From a bacterium BMS3Abin14 (lineage in GTDB: Bacteria; BMS3Abin14), in the NCBI GenBank assembly GCA_002897695.1, contig BDTG01000008.1:105345-169344 (forward strand): a DNA stretch of 64,000 nt, read 5' to 3'. The notes beneath the pieces were generated by a model that was given only the letters and a program-made list of their open reading frames with translations, did no database searches and was not told the DNA's origin. The position numbers were made by a program, and so were the translations under genes. This document shows, piece after piece, positions 17,661 through 27,066 of this stretch (the first letter of the stretch is position 1; each line of letters begins with the position of its first letter).

Positions 17661-20102
17661 TCAGGGCGCAAGTTCCGGGTCACTGTAATCCGGATCAGTC
17701 AGAGCGCCGGAGAAAACCAACGGATAGATGGCATTCGGAAAATCCACGACGTTGTCGGCAGTGTGATCGTACCATTCCAGAAACTCCTTATTTTGCAGGT
17801 ACGGTGGGATTAATGGGGAGCCGGTGGTGCGGTTCATGGCGGAAATTTTCAGGATGCCCAGAAAATCGCCGCCGACAGTTTTCGAGAACACCGCCTCTCC
17901 GTCCTGGTTGGTCTGATATCTGATTATCATCTGATTGACCTTGTCGGGATCTGTTCCGGTCTCAAGGAGGCCGGCGAAATCCGCGTCCGGCCTTTGTTGA
18001 TAACTGCTGGTTGCACCGGCGGAGCTGTCCAAGGGTGATCCCATGATGTCACTGGGCAGACTGAGCGGGGGGATGCCGCCCTCCATGAAGGAAAAGACCC
18101 TCCTGTGATCCACGTTGGATGAAGGACTCGTCATCTTGAGGGCGCTGGACTCGGTGGAGAAATAATAGTAGGCGTTGTAGGTGTAAAAGGCGCTCAGCTT
18201 ACCGTCCACCCGGGCGGCCGTGTTTCCGTTGTCCTGTATCACACGCCAGACATACTCTCCATCGGGCGGAGCCGCCTTTGGATTCTGCCCCAGGGGAAAA
18301 CCGTTGTATTGATAGGTCCAGCCCAGTGGATAGACGGTGGAGCCCGGGGTTGAGCCTGATGCCCAGCGTACGCTGGATAATATGGAGGGCAACTGGGTAT
18401 CCCATGCCGGGCCGCCCGAACCGGGCAGGGTCACGGTGGTAGTCAGTGGCGTCGACCCGTTCCCGGCGCTGTCCATGGCGATTACGGCAAACCCGTAGGG
18501 GATATCGTTCACCAGGTCCCCGACTGTGGCGGAGGTGCCGGTGGTGTCCATGAAGGCGTAGATCCCGGAGGCGTAGGCGCCGGCATCGGATGAGGCGACG
18601 GAGCCGAGCGCGTGGTACAGCCGGTAGGTAATGGTTGAAGAGGCAGCCGCAGTTCCCCAGGAGGCCAGGACCTGTCCCGGCGTGGCCGTCGGGGAAACGG
18701 TGAAGTTCGTACCGCTCCAGGACGGTCCGGGGGTGGAACCCACCGGAACCGCCGGAGCGGCGGAGATCGGAGATCCAGCGATCCCCACGTCCCCGTTGGC
18801 CGCGAAGGGCTCGACACCGATCCAGTAGTTCGTCCCGTTGACGAGACCGGTGAGGGTTCCCAGGACCGACGAACCCGACGACCAGTTGAAGGTCTTCCTT
18901 ATATACCGGGCATCCCCGACGGCAGCCGATGAAGGTCCGGCATAGACCCGGTAACTGGATGCTGACGCGGGGTTGGTGAAGGTTAAGACAACCTGCCCTC
19001 CGGAAGGCGTGCCGGTGAAGGCGAGACCGTTTACGCTTCCCAGCGGCGTCCCCCCTGAAACCGGGGTTACGTTCCGGGTGGCGGTGGCCGCCAGGGTGTC
19101 CAGGTTGGCCGATGCGTCCCTGGCACGAAGGCCGAAGGTGTACCCGGTCCCGTTTTTCAGAAGCAGCGTGTCGTTGGGAAAAGGAGCGCCGGGACCCACG
19201 GTGAAGAAGAACGCCCCTCCCGAGGCGGCCCACTGGGCATCCCTTACCACCAGGTTTTTCTCCCAGTTACCGTCGGTCCAGGAGGAGGTTGGCGCGTAGT
19301 AAAGGTCGTATGCGTCTGACGGGTAACCGTCTGTCCGAGAGGACCAGAGGATCACCTGGCCTGTGCCCGCCGCCCACGCTCCCTGGAGACCTGACAGCGG
19401 GACCTCCCAGTCCGGCTGAATTCCGGACAGGGTGTTGTCGTATCCCGACGTATTCCGGATACCCAGGGGGAACCGGGTGTCGCCGTCAGTGTCGCGCCAC
19501 AGCTGAAAAGTGAAATTCACCGTACCGGCGAGGGACGGCTCCTGCCGCCATCGGAAGGTGGGCATGATCGGCGATGCGAACTCATCGGTATCGGCCGACC
19601 GATAGGGCGAAGATGTGTCCCGCCCATCCGTCAGCCACTGGTTGTCGGCGGGGGAAACCTCCAGTTCGTCGAGGTAGACGGTGACGACAGTGATAAAACC
19701 GTCGGCCACGGGCACGGACATTACCGTATCTCCCAATGCGAAACCACGTTTCGCGTAGGCCAGGTACGTCCCGTCCGGGCTCTCCCCCGAAATGTGGCTC
19801 CCCCGGAGGACCCATTCCCTGCCGCCCTGCGGATCCACAAGGCTTGCCGGATCCACCTGGACCGCATGATTCCCGCCCACGGAAAGGCTTTTAAACACCT
19901 GGCCCGTACTACGGGCCCCGGTAACGAGGGTGGCCCCGTCCACGATCACATGGACGCCGTCCACGGGAATCCCGTTGGGATCCGCCCCCTTCATGACCTG
20001 AACGACGATGGCAGTCTCCTTTGGAAGCGGGATCCAGCAGGCCGTAAGGGTCAGGGTCAGGCCGAGAATAATCAGGAGGGGCGCTGCCCCCCGTTTTTTC
20101 AT
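17661..20102 (-). CDS. Fibronectin type III-like lipoprotein
   Basis: 813 residues with a clear lipobox (LTLTAC, Cys22), so it should be a lipid-anchored envelope protein. Two fibronectin type III-like stretches lie at about 355-555 (for example GQVVLTFTNPASASSYRVY and GTNYWIGVEPFAANGD; then GQVLASWGTAAAS and PYGFAVIAMDSAGNG). The N-terminal part looks like a carboxypeptidase-regulatory-like domain. I do not know its function. Its position between alaS (ATGA overlap) and gspC (23 bases) could mean a T2SS accessory or surface substrate; that is inference. Confidence 0.75.
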   Translation of the reverse strand: MKKRGAAPLLIILGLTLTLTACWIPLPKETAIVVQVMKGADPNGIPVDGVHVIVDGATLVTGARSTGQVFKSLSVGGNHAVQVDPASLVDPQGGREWVLRGSHISGESPDGTYLAYAKRGFALGDTVMSVPVADGFITVVTVYLDELEVSPADNQWLTDGRDTSSPYRSADTDEFASPIMPTFRWRQEPSLAGTVNFTFQLWRDTDGDTRFPLGIRNTSGYDNTLSGIQPDWEVPLSGLQGAWAAGTGQVILWSSRTDGYPSDAYDLYYAPTSSWTDGNWEKNLVVRDAQWAASGGAFFFTVGPGAPFPNDTLLLKNGTGYTFGLRARDASANLDTLAATATRNVTPVSGGTPLGSVNGLAFTGTPSGGQVVLTFTNPASASSYRVYAGPSSAAVGDARYIRKTFNWSSGSSVLGTLTGLVNGTNYWIGVEPFAANGDVGIAGSPISAAPAVPVGSTPGPSWSGTNFTVSPTATPGQVLASWGTAAASSTITYRLYHALGSVASSDAGAYASGIYAFMDTTGTSATVGDLVNDIPYGFAVIAMDSAGNGSTPLTTTVTLPGSGGPAWDTQLPSILSSVRWASGSTPGSTVYPLGWTYQYNGFPLGQNPKAAPPDGEYVWRVIQDNGNTAARVDGKLSAFYTYNAYYYFSTESSALKMTSPSSNVDHRRVFSFMEGGIPPLSLPSDIMGSPLDSSAGATSSYQQRPDADFAGLLETGTDPDKVNQMIIRYQTNQDGEAVFSKTVGGDFLGILKISAMNRTTGSPLIPPYLQNKEFLEWYDHTADNVVDFPNAIYPLVFSGALTDPDYSDPELAP

Positions 20103-22744
20103 CTGGACATCTCCTGGAGAGTCGCCCCCACACGACCGATTATCTCGTCCAGCCCCCCCGGCCGTTTCCCCCCCGCCTGGGCCATGTCAGGCCGCCCGCC
20201 GCCGCCTCCGTCCACGAGGGGGGCCAGCCGGTTTATCAATTCAAAAGCCGGGTAGGTTTCCACGAGGTCGCGGCTCACGACGCAGACCAGGAAGGCCTTG
20301 TTCTCATCCCTCGTTCCGAGGAGGACCACCCCGCTCCCGATTTTATCCCTCATCCGATCGGCGGTATCCCTCAGGGATGTGGGATCCTGGCCGGGAACCT
20401 CGGCTGCCAGATACCTGATACCGCCGACATCCTTTACCATATCGGCCAGATCCGCCCCTCCTCCGGCCAGATCACTCTGAAGCTCCCGGATTTTCCTCTC
20501 CTGTTCCAGAACCGTCGAAAGGAGTTTGCGGATTCGCGCGGGAAGCTCCGGAGCCGAGACCTTTACAGTATCGGCCATCTCCTTGAGGGATTCCTCTTCC
20601 TCCCTGATCTTGCCCAGAACGCCCGTTCCTGTCACGGCCTCGATCCTTCGCACACCGGCGGCGACACTGGACTCCTGAAGAACCTTGAAAAGGCCGATAT
20701 CACCCGTCCGGCTCACATGCGTGCCGCCGCAAAGCTCCATGCTGACCCCCGGCACCGACACCACCCGAACCACATCCCCGTATTTCTCCCCGAAGAGGGC
20801 CATGGCCCCCTCTTTCATTGCCTCTTCCGAGGACATCTCACGGGTCTTGACGGAAATATTTTCCAGGACATTCCGGTTGACAAGGTCCTCGATCCGTTCA
20901 ATCTCCTGTTTTCTGAGGCCGGAAAAATGGGTGAAGTCAAAGCGCAGGCGGCCGGGGTTCACCAGGGATCCCGACTGCTTTACATGTTCGCCGAGGGTCC
21001 GCCTCAGGGCTGCCTGAAGAAGATGTGTGGCAGTGTGATTACGCCTGGTGGCCGACCTGGCGTCGTGATCGACACGGGCAGAACACGCATCGCCCAGTTT
21101 GACCTTGGCTCCCTTCGGAAAACGGCAGCGGTGAACCACAAGATCCGGCAGGGGACGGGTGGCATCGAAAACCTCGGCCTTAAACCCCTCGCCTTCCACG
21201 ACGCCCGTGTCGCCGGCCTGCCCGCCGCTCTCGCCGTAGAAAGGGGTCTGGTCAAGGACCAGATCGATCTCGCCTTCGCCGGACCACGAGTCGAGCGCCT
21301 TCCCCTCTCCTGCGATCCCAACGACAACTGCCGAATCGGTTTCCTCCGCGTCGTACCCGATAAAATGAACGGGACCGGACGCCTCACGGAGGGCACGGTA
21401 AACTTCGGGCACATCCTCCTCACCGGATCCAGTCCAGGCGGCCCTGGCCCGTTTTTTCTGCAGCTCCATTTCGCGATTGAAGCCGTCGACATCCACGGCC
21501 ATGCCGCTCTCGGAAGCGATATCCTCCGAAAGGTCGAGGGGAAAGCCGAAAGTATCGTACAGGCGGAAGACCTCGTCGCCCGGCAGTTCCTTCAGGTTCC
21601 GGTCCCGCGTCTGCTCCACGAGTTCGGAAAGGCGTCTCAATCCCTGGTCCAGTGTCCTGCAGAAGCGTTCCTCCTCCAGATGAACCGCCTTGACCACAGT
21701 TTCCATATTCTCTTCGAGTTCGGGGAAAACGTCCCCCATGTTTTTCCCGACGAGAGGGCATATCCGGTACAGGAAGGGGTCATCCAGGCCAAGCAGTTTC
21801 CCGTGCCGGGCGGCTCTTCTCATGATCCTCCTGAGAACGTAGCCCCTGCCCTCATTGGATGGAAAGACACCGTCGGCTATCAGAAAGGTGATCGCCCGTA
21901 TGTGGTCGGCTATCACCCGAAGGCTCACGTCGCTCCCCTCGGCGGCCCCGTACTTTACGCCTGCGACTCTGGATGCCTCCTGGACATAGGGAAAGACGAG
22001 GTCCGTGTGGTAGTTGCTGTCCTTGCCCTGAAGGACGGCCGCCAGCCGTTCAAGCCCCATTCCCGTGTCAATACTGGGTTTCGGAAGGGGGCTCAGCTTT
22101 CCGGACTTATCCCGATTGGACTGCATGAAGACCAGGTTCCACAGTTCCAGAAATCGTCCGCAGTCACAGGCAGGCCCGCAGGTACCCTCACCGCATCCGA
22201 ACTTCTCTCCCTGGTCATAAATGATCTCCGAACATGGGCCGCAAGGCCCCGTGTCGCCCATGGACCAGAAATTGTCCTTTTCTCCGAGTCTTACGATCCT
22301 CTCGGCCGGGAGGCCGGCGATCTCCTCCCACAGGTCATAGGCCTCGTCGTCATCCGTGAAGACCGTGGCAGTGAGCCTGCCCGGATCCAGGTTTACAACC
22401 CCGGTCAGGAATTCCCAGCCGTAGAAAATCGCGTCTTTCTTGAAATAGTCCCCGAAGGAAAAATTGCCCAGCATCTCAAAAAAGGTGTGGTGCCTGGCCG
22501 TTCTTCCCACGTTCTCCAGGTCGTTATGCTTGCCCGATACTCTCATGCACTTCTGGGTGGAGGTTGCTCTGGCATAGCCCCGTTTCTCCAGCCCCAGGAA
22601 AAGGTCCTTGAACTGCACCATCCCGGCGTTTGTAAAGAACAGGCTCGGATCGCTCCGCGGGACCAGGGGCGAGCTTCCCACCCGCTGATGCCCTTTGCTC
22701 TCGAAATATTTCAGGAACGCTTCCCGGACCTCGGCGCCTTTCAA
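20099..22744 (-). CDS. alaS: Alanyl-tRNA synthetase
   Basis: 881 residues. It charges tRNA-Ala and has a class II catalytic core (RVSGKHNDLENVGRTARHHTFFEMLGN region, motif 2), an editing domain with the zinc-binding NHTATHLLQ and CGGTHV motifs, and a C-terminal DHHA1 domain ending GGGGGRPDMAQAGG. The frame reaches 22765, but GGAGGAG sits just before the TTG at 22744, and the family N-terminus (KGAEVREAFLKYFESKGH) begins there, so I prefer this TTG start. It follows pilT by 17 bases. Confidence 0.96.
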   Translation of the reverse strand: MKGAEVREAFLKYFESKGHQRVGSSPLVPRSDPSLFFTNAGMVQFKDLFLGLEKRGYARATSTQKCMRVSGKHNDLENVGRTARHHTFFEMLGNFSFGDYFKKDAIFYGWEFLTGVVNLDPGRLTATVFTDDDEAYDLWEEIAGLPAERIVRLGEKDNFWSMGDTGPCGPCSEIIYDQGEKFGCGEGTCGPACDCGRFLELWNLVFMQSNRDKSGKLSPLPKPSIDTGMGLERLAAVLQGKDSNYHTDLVFPYVQEASRVAGVKYGAAEGSDVSLRVIADHIRAITFLIADGVFPSNEGRGYVLRRIMRRAARHGKLLGLDDPFLYRICPLVGKNMGDVFPELEENMETVVKAVHLEEERFCRTLDQGLRRLSELVEQTRDRNLKELPGDEVFRLYDTFGFPLDLSEDIASESGMAVDVDGFNREMELQKKRARAAWTGSGEEDVPEVYRALREASGPVHFIGYDAEETDSAVVVGIAGEGKALDSWSGEGEIDLVLDQTPFYGESGGQAGDTGVVEGEGFKAEVFDATRPLPDLVVHRCRFPKGAKVKLGDACSARVDHDARSATRRNHTATHLLQAALRRTLGEHVKQSGSLVNPGRLRFDFTHFSGLRKQEIERIEDLVNRNVLENISVKTREMSSEEAMKEGAMALFGEKYGDVVRVVSVPGVSMELCGGTHVSRTGDIGLFKVLQESSVAAGVRRIEAVTGTGVLGKIREEEESLKEMADTVKVSAPELPARIRKLLSTVLEQERKIRELQSDLAGGGADLADMVKDVGGIRYLAAEVPGQDPTSLRDTADRMRDKIGSGVVLLGTRDENKAFLVCVVSRDLVETYPAFELINRLAPLVDGGGGGRPDMAQAGGKRPGGLDEIIGRVGATLQEMSR

Positions 22745-22761
22745 TTTTTCTCCTCCATTCA

Positions 22762-23967
22762 TCAAAACCTGTCGATCTTCATCCCGTCTGTCTTCGTGTC
22801 TTCCTTATCATCCCCATTTTCCGAGAGGACCTGCTGGTCCTTCTGCATCTTCTCAAATTCCACCCACGACTCATCAGTAGCATCAACTCCCTTGACCCTG
22901 AGTGTGAAATCGTCGGGGCGCGTGCTCTGGCGAAGGGCCTCCTCATAGGTGATAAGCTTCTTTTTATAAAGCATCATCAGAGCCTGGTCGAAGGTCTGCA
23001 TCCCATACTGGGTGTAGCCGGCCCCGATGATATCGGTGATCTCGTGTGTCCGCTCCTTGTCGACTATGCACTCCTTGACACGGTTGGTAGCCACGAGAAC
23101 CTCCACGGCCGGGACCCTCCCTTTTCCATCGGACTTCGGGACGAGACGCATGGAGATGATCCCCCGCAGGACCCCGGCCAACTGGAGCCTGATCTGTTTC
23201 TGCTGGTAGGGAGGGAACACAGAGATAATCCTGTTGATCGTTTCCGCTGCGTCCACCGTGTGAACGGTGCTCATGACAAGATGACCCGTCTCCGCTGCCA
23301 CCAATGCGGTCTCGATTGTCTCAAAATCCCTCATCTCGCCGACCATCACCACGTCGGGGTCCTGTCTCAGTGCGCTCTTTAGCGCCGCTCCGAAGGAAAG
23401 GGTGTCGGATCCGACCTCCCTCTGGTTGATCAGGCTCTTGATATCCCGGTGAAGGTACTCGATGGGATCCTCGATGGTCATGATGTGGGCCGTCCGATGC
23501 TGATTGATATGGTGGATCATGGCAGCCAGGGTGGTGGACTTTCCACTGCCGGTGGTGCCCGTAACGAGGATCAGGCCACGCTCTTTCATGGCGAGGGATC
23601 CCAGAACTTCAGGCAGGGTCAGTTCATCTATGGCCTTGATTTTCACCGGAATGAGCCTGAAAACGATGCCGATAGCCCCCCTCTGCTGAAAAACGTTGAC
23701 CCTGAATCGGCCAAGGCCGGGTACGCTGTAGGCCATATCCAGCTCGCTGCTCCTCTTGAATTGATCCTTCTGGGCGTCATTCATTACACCGAAGGCTATA
23801 TCCATGACCTCTTCCTGGGTCACACGCCTTGTCTTGGGAAGAGGGTGAAGCGCCCCGTCCACCCGGATAACAGGGGGATTACCCACTTTCACGTGAAGGT
23901 CAGACGCACCGTAACCAGCAGATTGCCGGAGCAGCTGATTGATGTCCAGTGGGGCCTGATCACTCAT
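22762..23967 (-). CDS. pilT: Twitching motility ATPase PilT
   Basis: 401 residues, somewhat longer than the usual 340-370 because of a charged C-terminal tail. It has a PAS-like N-terminal domain, Walker [10 protein letters not shown], an Asp box [11 protein letters not shown], Walker [10 protein letters not shown], and the AIRNLIR-type region seen here as [17 protein letters not shown]. PilT drives type IV pilus retraction in the cytoplasm. No other pil genes are in the window. It overlaps recA by ATGA. Confidence 0.93.
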   Translation of the reverse strand: MSDQAPLDINQLLRQSAGYGASDLHVKVGNPPVIRVDGALHPLPKTRRVTQEEVMDIAFGVMNDAQKDQFKRSSELDMAYSVPGLGRFRVNVFQQRGAIGIVFRLIPVKIKAIDELTLPEVLGSLAMKERGLILVTGTTGSGKSTTLAAMIHHINQHRTAHIMTIEDPIEYLHRDIKSLINQREVGSDTLSFGAALKSALRQDPDVVMVGEMRDFETIETALVAAETGHLVMSTVHTVDAAETINRIISVFPPYQQKQIRLQLAGVLRGIISMRLVPKSDGKGRVPAVEVLVATNRVKECIVDKERTHEITDIIGAGYTQYGMQTFDQALMMLYKKKLITYEEALRQSTRPDDFTLRVKGVDATDESWVEFEKMQKDQQVLSENGDDKEDTKTDGMKIDRF

Positions 23968-24995
23968 TGGGAATCTCCATTTAGCTCAGGTTTACTGGGC
24001 GCAAGATCGTAATGCTTCCTGACTTTCCCCTCAAGTTCCATGGTAATATCAGGGTTTTCCTTGAGAAATTTTCGTGTATTTTCCCTTCCCTGTCCGATAC
24101 GCTGTTCGCCGTAGGAGTACCAGGCGCCGCTCCGGCTGACCAGTTCCGCGTCCAGGGCCATATCCAACAGTGCGCCCTCCTTTGAGACCCCTTCCCCGTT
24201 TATCAGATCGAATTCGGCCTGGCGGAAGGGTGGGGCCACCTTGTTCTTGACGACCTTTACCCTGACCCTGCTTCCGATGGGAGTGTCCCCATCCTTCAGG
24301 GTGCCGATACGACGTATGTCCATCCTGACGGAGGCGTAGAATTTCAGGGCGTTGCCCCCGGTTGTCGTCTCAGGATTGCCGAACATTACACCTATCTTCA
24401 TCCTGATCTGATTGATAAAGACCAGGGCCGTATTCGTCTTGCTTATGGCCCCTGTGAGCTTTCTCAGGGCCTGGGACATAAGCCGTGCCTGGAGCCCCAT
24501 GTGGGAATCGCCCATCTCTCCCTCGATCTCGGCCCGGGGTACCAGAGCCGCAACCGAGTCGATGACTATGATATCGATAGCCCCGCTTCGCAGCAGCATC
24601 TCGGTAATCTCAAGGGCCTGCTCGCCGGTATCGGGCTGTGATATGAGCATGTCGTTGGTTCTCACACCGAGTTTCCGGGCATAGCCGATGTCAAGGGCGT
24701 GTTCCGCGTCGATGAAGGCGGCAACTCCTGAGCCTTTCTGGGCCTCAGCTATGAAATGGAGTGTCATGGTGGTTTTCCCCGAGGATTCCGGGCCGTATAT
24801 CTCTGTTACCCTGCCGCGCGGAATACCACCCACCCCCAGGGCAATATCCAGGGGCAAAGCGCCGGAGGATATGACGGGGATGTCCGGCAGCGGTTCATCC
24901 GAGCCCAATCGCATTATGGACCCCCTGCCGAACTGCTTTTCAATCTGGCCTACAGTTGCCTCTATCGCCTTTTCTCTATCCGTATTCTGTGCCAT
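23964..24995 (-). CDS. recA: Recombinase RecA
   Basis: 343 residues, full length. Signatures are [11 protein letters not shown], Walker [10 protein letters not shown], the loop-1 and loop-2 regions ([35 protein letters not shown]) and [11 protein letters not shown]. RecA forms filaments on single-stranded DNA for homologous recombination and drives LexA cleavage. The AGGAGG stands directly before an ATG at 25004 but nine bases before the ATG at 24995, so the latter is the start. A likely promoter lies at 25046-25074, so recA need not depend on the upstream genes. Confidence 0.98.
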   Translation of the reverse strand: MAQNTDREKAIEATVGQIEKQFGRGSIMRLGSDEPLPDIPVISSGALPLDIALGVGGIPRGRVTEIYGPESSGKTTMTLHFIAEAQKGSGVAAFIDAEHALDIGYARKLGVRTNDMLISQPDTGEQALEITEMLLRSGAIDIIVIDSVAALVPRAEIEGEMGDSHMGLQARLMSQALRKLTGAISKTNTALVFINQIRMKIGVMFGNPETTTGGNALKFYASVRMDIRRIGTLKDGDTPIGSRVRVKVVKNKVAPPFRQAEFDLINGEGVSKEGALLDMALDAELVSRSGAWYSYGEQRIGQGRENTRKFLKENPDITMELEGKVRKHYDLAPSKPELNGDSQ

Positions 24996-25045
24996 TTTAC
25001 ACATCCTCCTGGTGTTCCCGGCCTGCGAGCGCTAATAACCGAGGA

Positions 25046-25074
25046 ATAATAGCAAATTTCATACCATTTTGCCA
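25046..25074 (-). promoter_or_regulatory. Likely recA promoter (extended -10)
   Basis: On the minus strand, a weak -35 TGGCAA (25069-25074), a 17-base spacer, and -10 TATTAT (25046-25051) preceded by TGC, an extended -10. A 6-bp GC stem (25078-25083 with 25093-25098) straddles the thpR stop just upstream. I did not find a clear LexA operator. Confidence 0.5.
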
Positions 25075-25085
25075 TTCCGGGGGAG

Positions 25086-25652
25086 CTAAATACCCCCGAG
25101 AAAGGGAAAAAACCGAATCACCTCATATTTCGCCCCGCCGACACCAAGATGGCTGTGGTACAGGGTTACCCCCTTTGGCTCCTGTTCTCCCCAGACACTA
25201 TTCTGCATATTTCTCACTGCGGAGGCAAGCTGCTTGAGGTTGATATTTCCCCTGACCCTTCCAATTGTCACATGGGGGTGAAAACCCCTTCGTTCCCTCT
25301 CCCACCCCATTGCCGCCGCCTCACCCTCCAGTGCCCCCCAGACCTTCTCCAGGGCGCCCGATGGTTCCAGGACGCCGGCCCATATTATTCTGGGATCCGA
25401 CAGGGCAGGAAAGGCTCCCATCCCCGACACAGTGATGGGAAAGGGATAGACTCGTGATGATATCCTCTCAAGGACCGATTTCATAGACTCTACCCTGTCG
25501 CCGGGGGTTTCGCCCAGAAATTTCAGGGTCAGGTGGATTCCGTCAGGTTTTACCCATCTGACGGGAGCCCGGGTCTTCCTCAATTCGTCGGCGGCGGCTC
25601 CAAGAGCATCCTTGATCTTCTGGTCTATGGCCAGGGCGACAAAAAGCCTCAC
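25086..25652 (-). CDS. thpR: RNA 2',3'-cyclic phosphodiesterase ThpR
   Basis: 188 residues of the 2H phosphoesterase family, with both catalytic motifs: HLTL in DGIHLTLKFLGET (about residue 40) and HVTI in GFHPHVTIGRVRG (about residue 127). It opens RNA 2',3'-cyclic phosphates to 2'-phosphates in vitro; its role in the cell is not well defined. The start is GTG and overlaps the stop of the upstream amidase gene by 4 bases. An RNA end-repair enzyme, RtcB, is encoded elsewhere in the window. Confidence 0.9.
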   Translation of the reverse strand: MRLFVALAIDQKIKDALGAAADELRKTRAPVRWVKPDGIHLTLKFLGETPGDRVESMKSVLERISSRVYPFPITVSGMGAFPALSDPRIIWAGVLEPSGALEKVWGALEGEAAAMGWERERRGFHPHVTIGRVRGNINLKQLASAVRNMQNSVWGEQEPKGVTLYHSHLGVGGAKYEVIRFFPFLGGI

Positions 25653-26146
25653 AAATCCGCTTTTTCCAGGACTCGCACCAGAAAATAAAGGGCCCCGGAA
25701 ACGGTCAACTCCCTTATCTCCCTCCGGCTGCCGGAAAGAGACAGGGCTTTTACATCGAGAACCTTCGGGGTCTTTACAGCAATATATACGGTGCCGGGGG
25801 GCTTTTTATCGGAGCTTCCCGGACCTGCCACGCCTGTTGTCGACAGGCCGACCTGACTCCCTGTTGCGCGAATAACCCCGATGGCCATTGCCCTCGCCAC
25901 AGACTCACTGACCGCCCCTTCCTCATCTATCAGTTCGGACGGAACACCGAGGAGGGAGGTCTTCAACCGGTTGGAATAGGCGATCACTCCACCCGAAAAA
26001 TATTCGGAGCTTCCGGGCACAGAGGTAATCCTCCCGCCGACCATCCCGCCGGTACAGGATTCGGCCACCGCGATATACCATCCCATACGTTTGCAGATGG
26101 GGCCCAGCATATCCTCAATCTTAATGTTGTTGGCCGATTTTGACAT
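25649..26146 (-). CDS. pncC: CinA-type nicotinamide-nucleotide amidohydrolase
   Basis: 165 residues, the length of stand-alone CinA C-terminal domains. Motifs are AVAESCTGGMVGGRITSVPG (catalytic Ser region), SEYFSGGVIAYSNRLK and STTGVAGPGSSDKKPPGTVYI. The enzyme deamidates nicotinamide mononucleotide to nicotinate mononucleotide in the pyridine nucleotide cycle. I place the start at the ATG at 26146, which overlaps the pgpA stop (TGATG); the frame is open to 26185. It sits between pgpA and thpR. Confidence 0.88.
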   Translation of the reverse strand: MSKSANNIKIEDMLGPICKRMGWYIAVAESCTGGMVGGRITSVPGSSEYFSGGVIAYSNRLKTSLLGVPSELIDEEGAVSESVARAMAIGVIRATGSQVGLSTTGVAGPGSSDKKPPGTVYIAVKTPKVLDVKALSLSGSRREIRELTVSGALYFLVRVLEKADL

Positions 26147-26604
26147 CAAAGGAGCATCCACTCCATTACCCGCAGCGCCCCCCATGCAAACAGGCCGGCC
26201 ATTATGTCATCCGCGACAATGCCGTACCCCCCGGGCAACGTTATCTCCAGCCATCTCGCCGGTTGAAGTTTCGTCACGTCGAAAAACCTGAAGAGAAAAA
26301 AACCTGCGGTGATGTGGAGAATATCCGGAGGCGATCCGGCCATGGTGACCAGATACCCGGCGATCTCGTCGATGACAACCGGCTTGGGGTCCTTGACGCC
26401 CAGGAGGATCTCCATCCTGGATGAGACCGGAATGCCCACAAGGGCAGCTGCAACGGCGCCCGCAATAACCCCCGCGCTGCCCCACAACTGCGCGAGCAAC
26501 AAAAAAAGGGGAATGGCGGCAACTGTTCCGGCTGTGCCGGATGCCACCGGAAAGTAACCGGCGCCCAGCCCCGTGGCCAGGATCCGAACAAGAGTATCCT
26601 TCAT
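26146..26604 (-). CDS. pgpA: Phosphatidylglycerophosphatase A
   Basis: 152 residues, the typical PgpA length. Signatures are ILATGLGAGYFPVASGTAGT, DPKPVVIDEIAGYLVTM (acidic metal-binding residues) and ADDIMAGLFA, with membrane helices between. It removes the phosphate from phosphatidylglycerophosphate to give phosphatidylglycerol in the inner membrane. It overlaps both neighbours by single bases (TGATG), so it is probably translated by coupling. Confidence 0.92.
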   Translation of the reverse strand: MKDTLVRILATGLGAGYFPVASGTAGTVAAIPLFLLLAQLWGSAGVIAGAVAAALVGIPVSSRMEILLGVKDPKPVVIDEIAGYLVTMAGSPPDILHITAGFFLFRFFDVTKLQPARWLEITLPGGYGIVADDIMAGLFAWGALRVMEWMLL

Positions 26605-27032
26605 CAGTGAAGCTTTTCGACCACATGGGTGTCGGCGATTCGGTCACCCAGGCGTTCTCCCATATCGTCCACAAAAACGAGCCATATCTCGACAAGGATA
26701 AGGGGAAGCGCTGCAATGACAAGCAGTATCCATCCCAGAATCGGGATAGCGGCCAACAGAAACATAAGGACAAACGGAAGATTACGAAAAACTGAGGACT
26801 TCAGATCGCACGGATCTCCATCCCTCATGAGCACCTCAAGCCCAAACACCATCTTTCCCAGGCTCTGACCCCTGGGCAGGCCGTCGGCGACTGCCAGATA
26901 GACAAGCCCCAGGATAATTCCTACAGGGGGGACAAAAAGAGCAAGGGCCCAGGCAACCAGGATATCGACCAGCCTGGCCATCACCCGTTTCAGGATGCTT
27001 GCCTTGCGCATATCTCCATCATACACCATCAT
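26604..27032 (-). CDS. RDD-family membrane protein
   Basis: 142 residues with the RDD signature: Arg and Asp in VMARLVDILVAW, then GQSLGKMVFGLEV and a late Asp in LGDRIADTHVV. About three membrane helices (IILGLVYLAVA; LPFVLMFLLAAIPILG; VIAALPLILVEIWLVFV). The function of most RDD proteins is not known; some have been linked to ion transport. GGAGGAGG precedes the ATG by a normal distance. It runs into pgpA (TGATG). Confidence 0.82.
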   Translation of the reverse strand: MMVYDGDMRKASILKRVMARLVDILVAWALALFVPPVGIILGLVYLAVADGLPRGQSLGKMVFGLEVLMRDGDPCDLKSSVFRNLPFVLMFLLAAIPILGWILLVIAALPLILVEIWLVFVDDMGERLGDRIADTHVVEKLH

Positions 27033-27066
27033 GTTTCTCCTCCTCCGGGTCAGGATAATCTTTCAC

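Noticed and set aside
20717-22948. 743-codon open frame on the plus strand opposite alaS
   Set aside because: It runs antisense to a clear alanyl-tRNA synthetase and shows no family motifs; long antisense frames are common in GC-rich genes.
25005-25085. LexA operator before recA
   Set aside because: I saw no convincing palindrome of any LexA type known to me in the promoter region.
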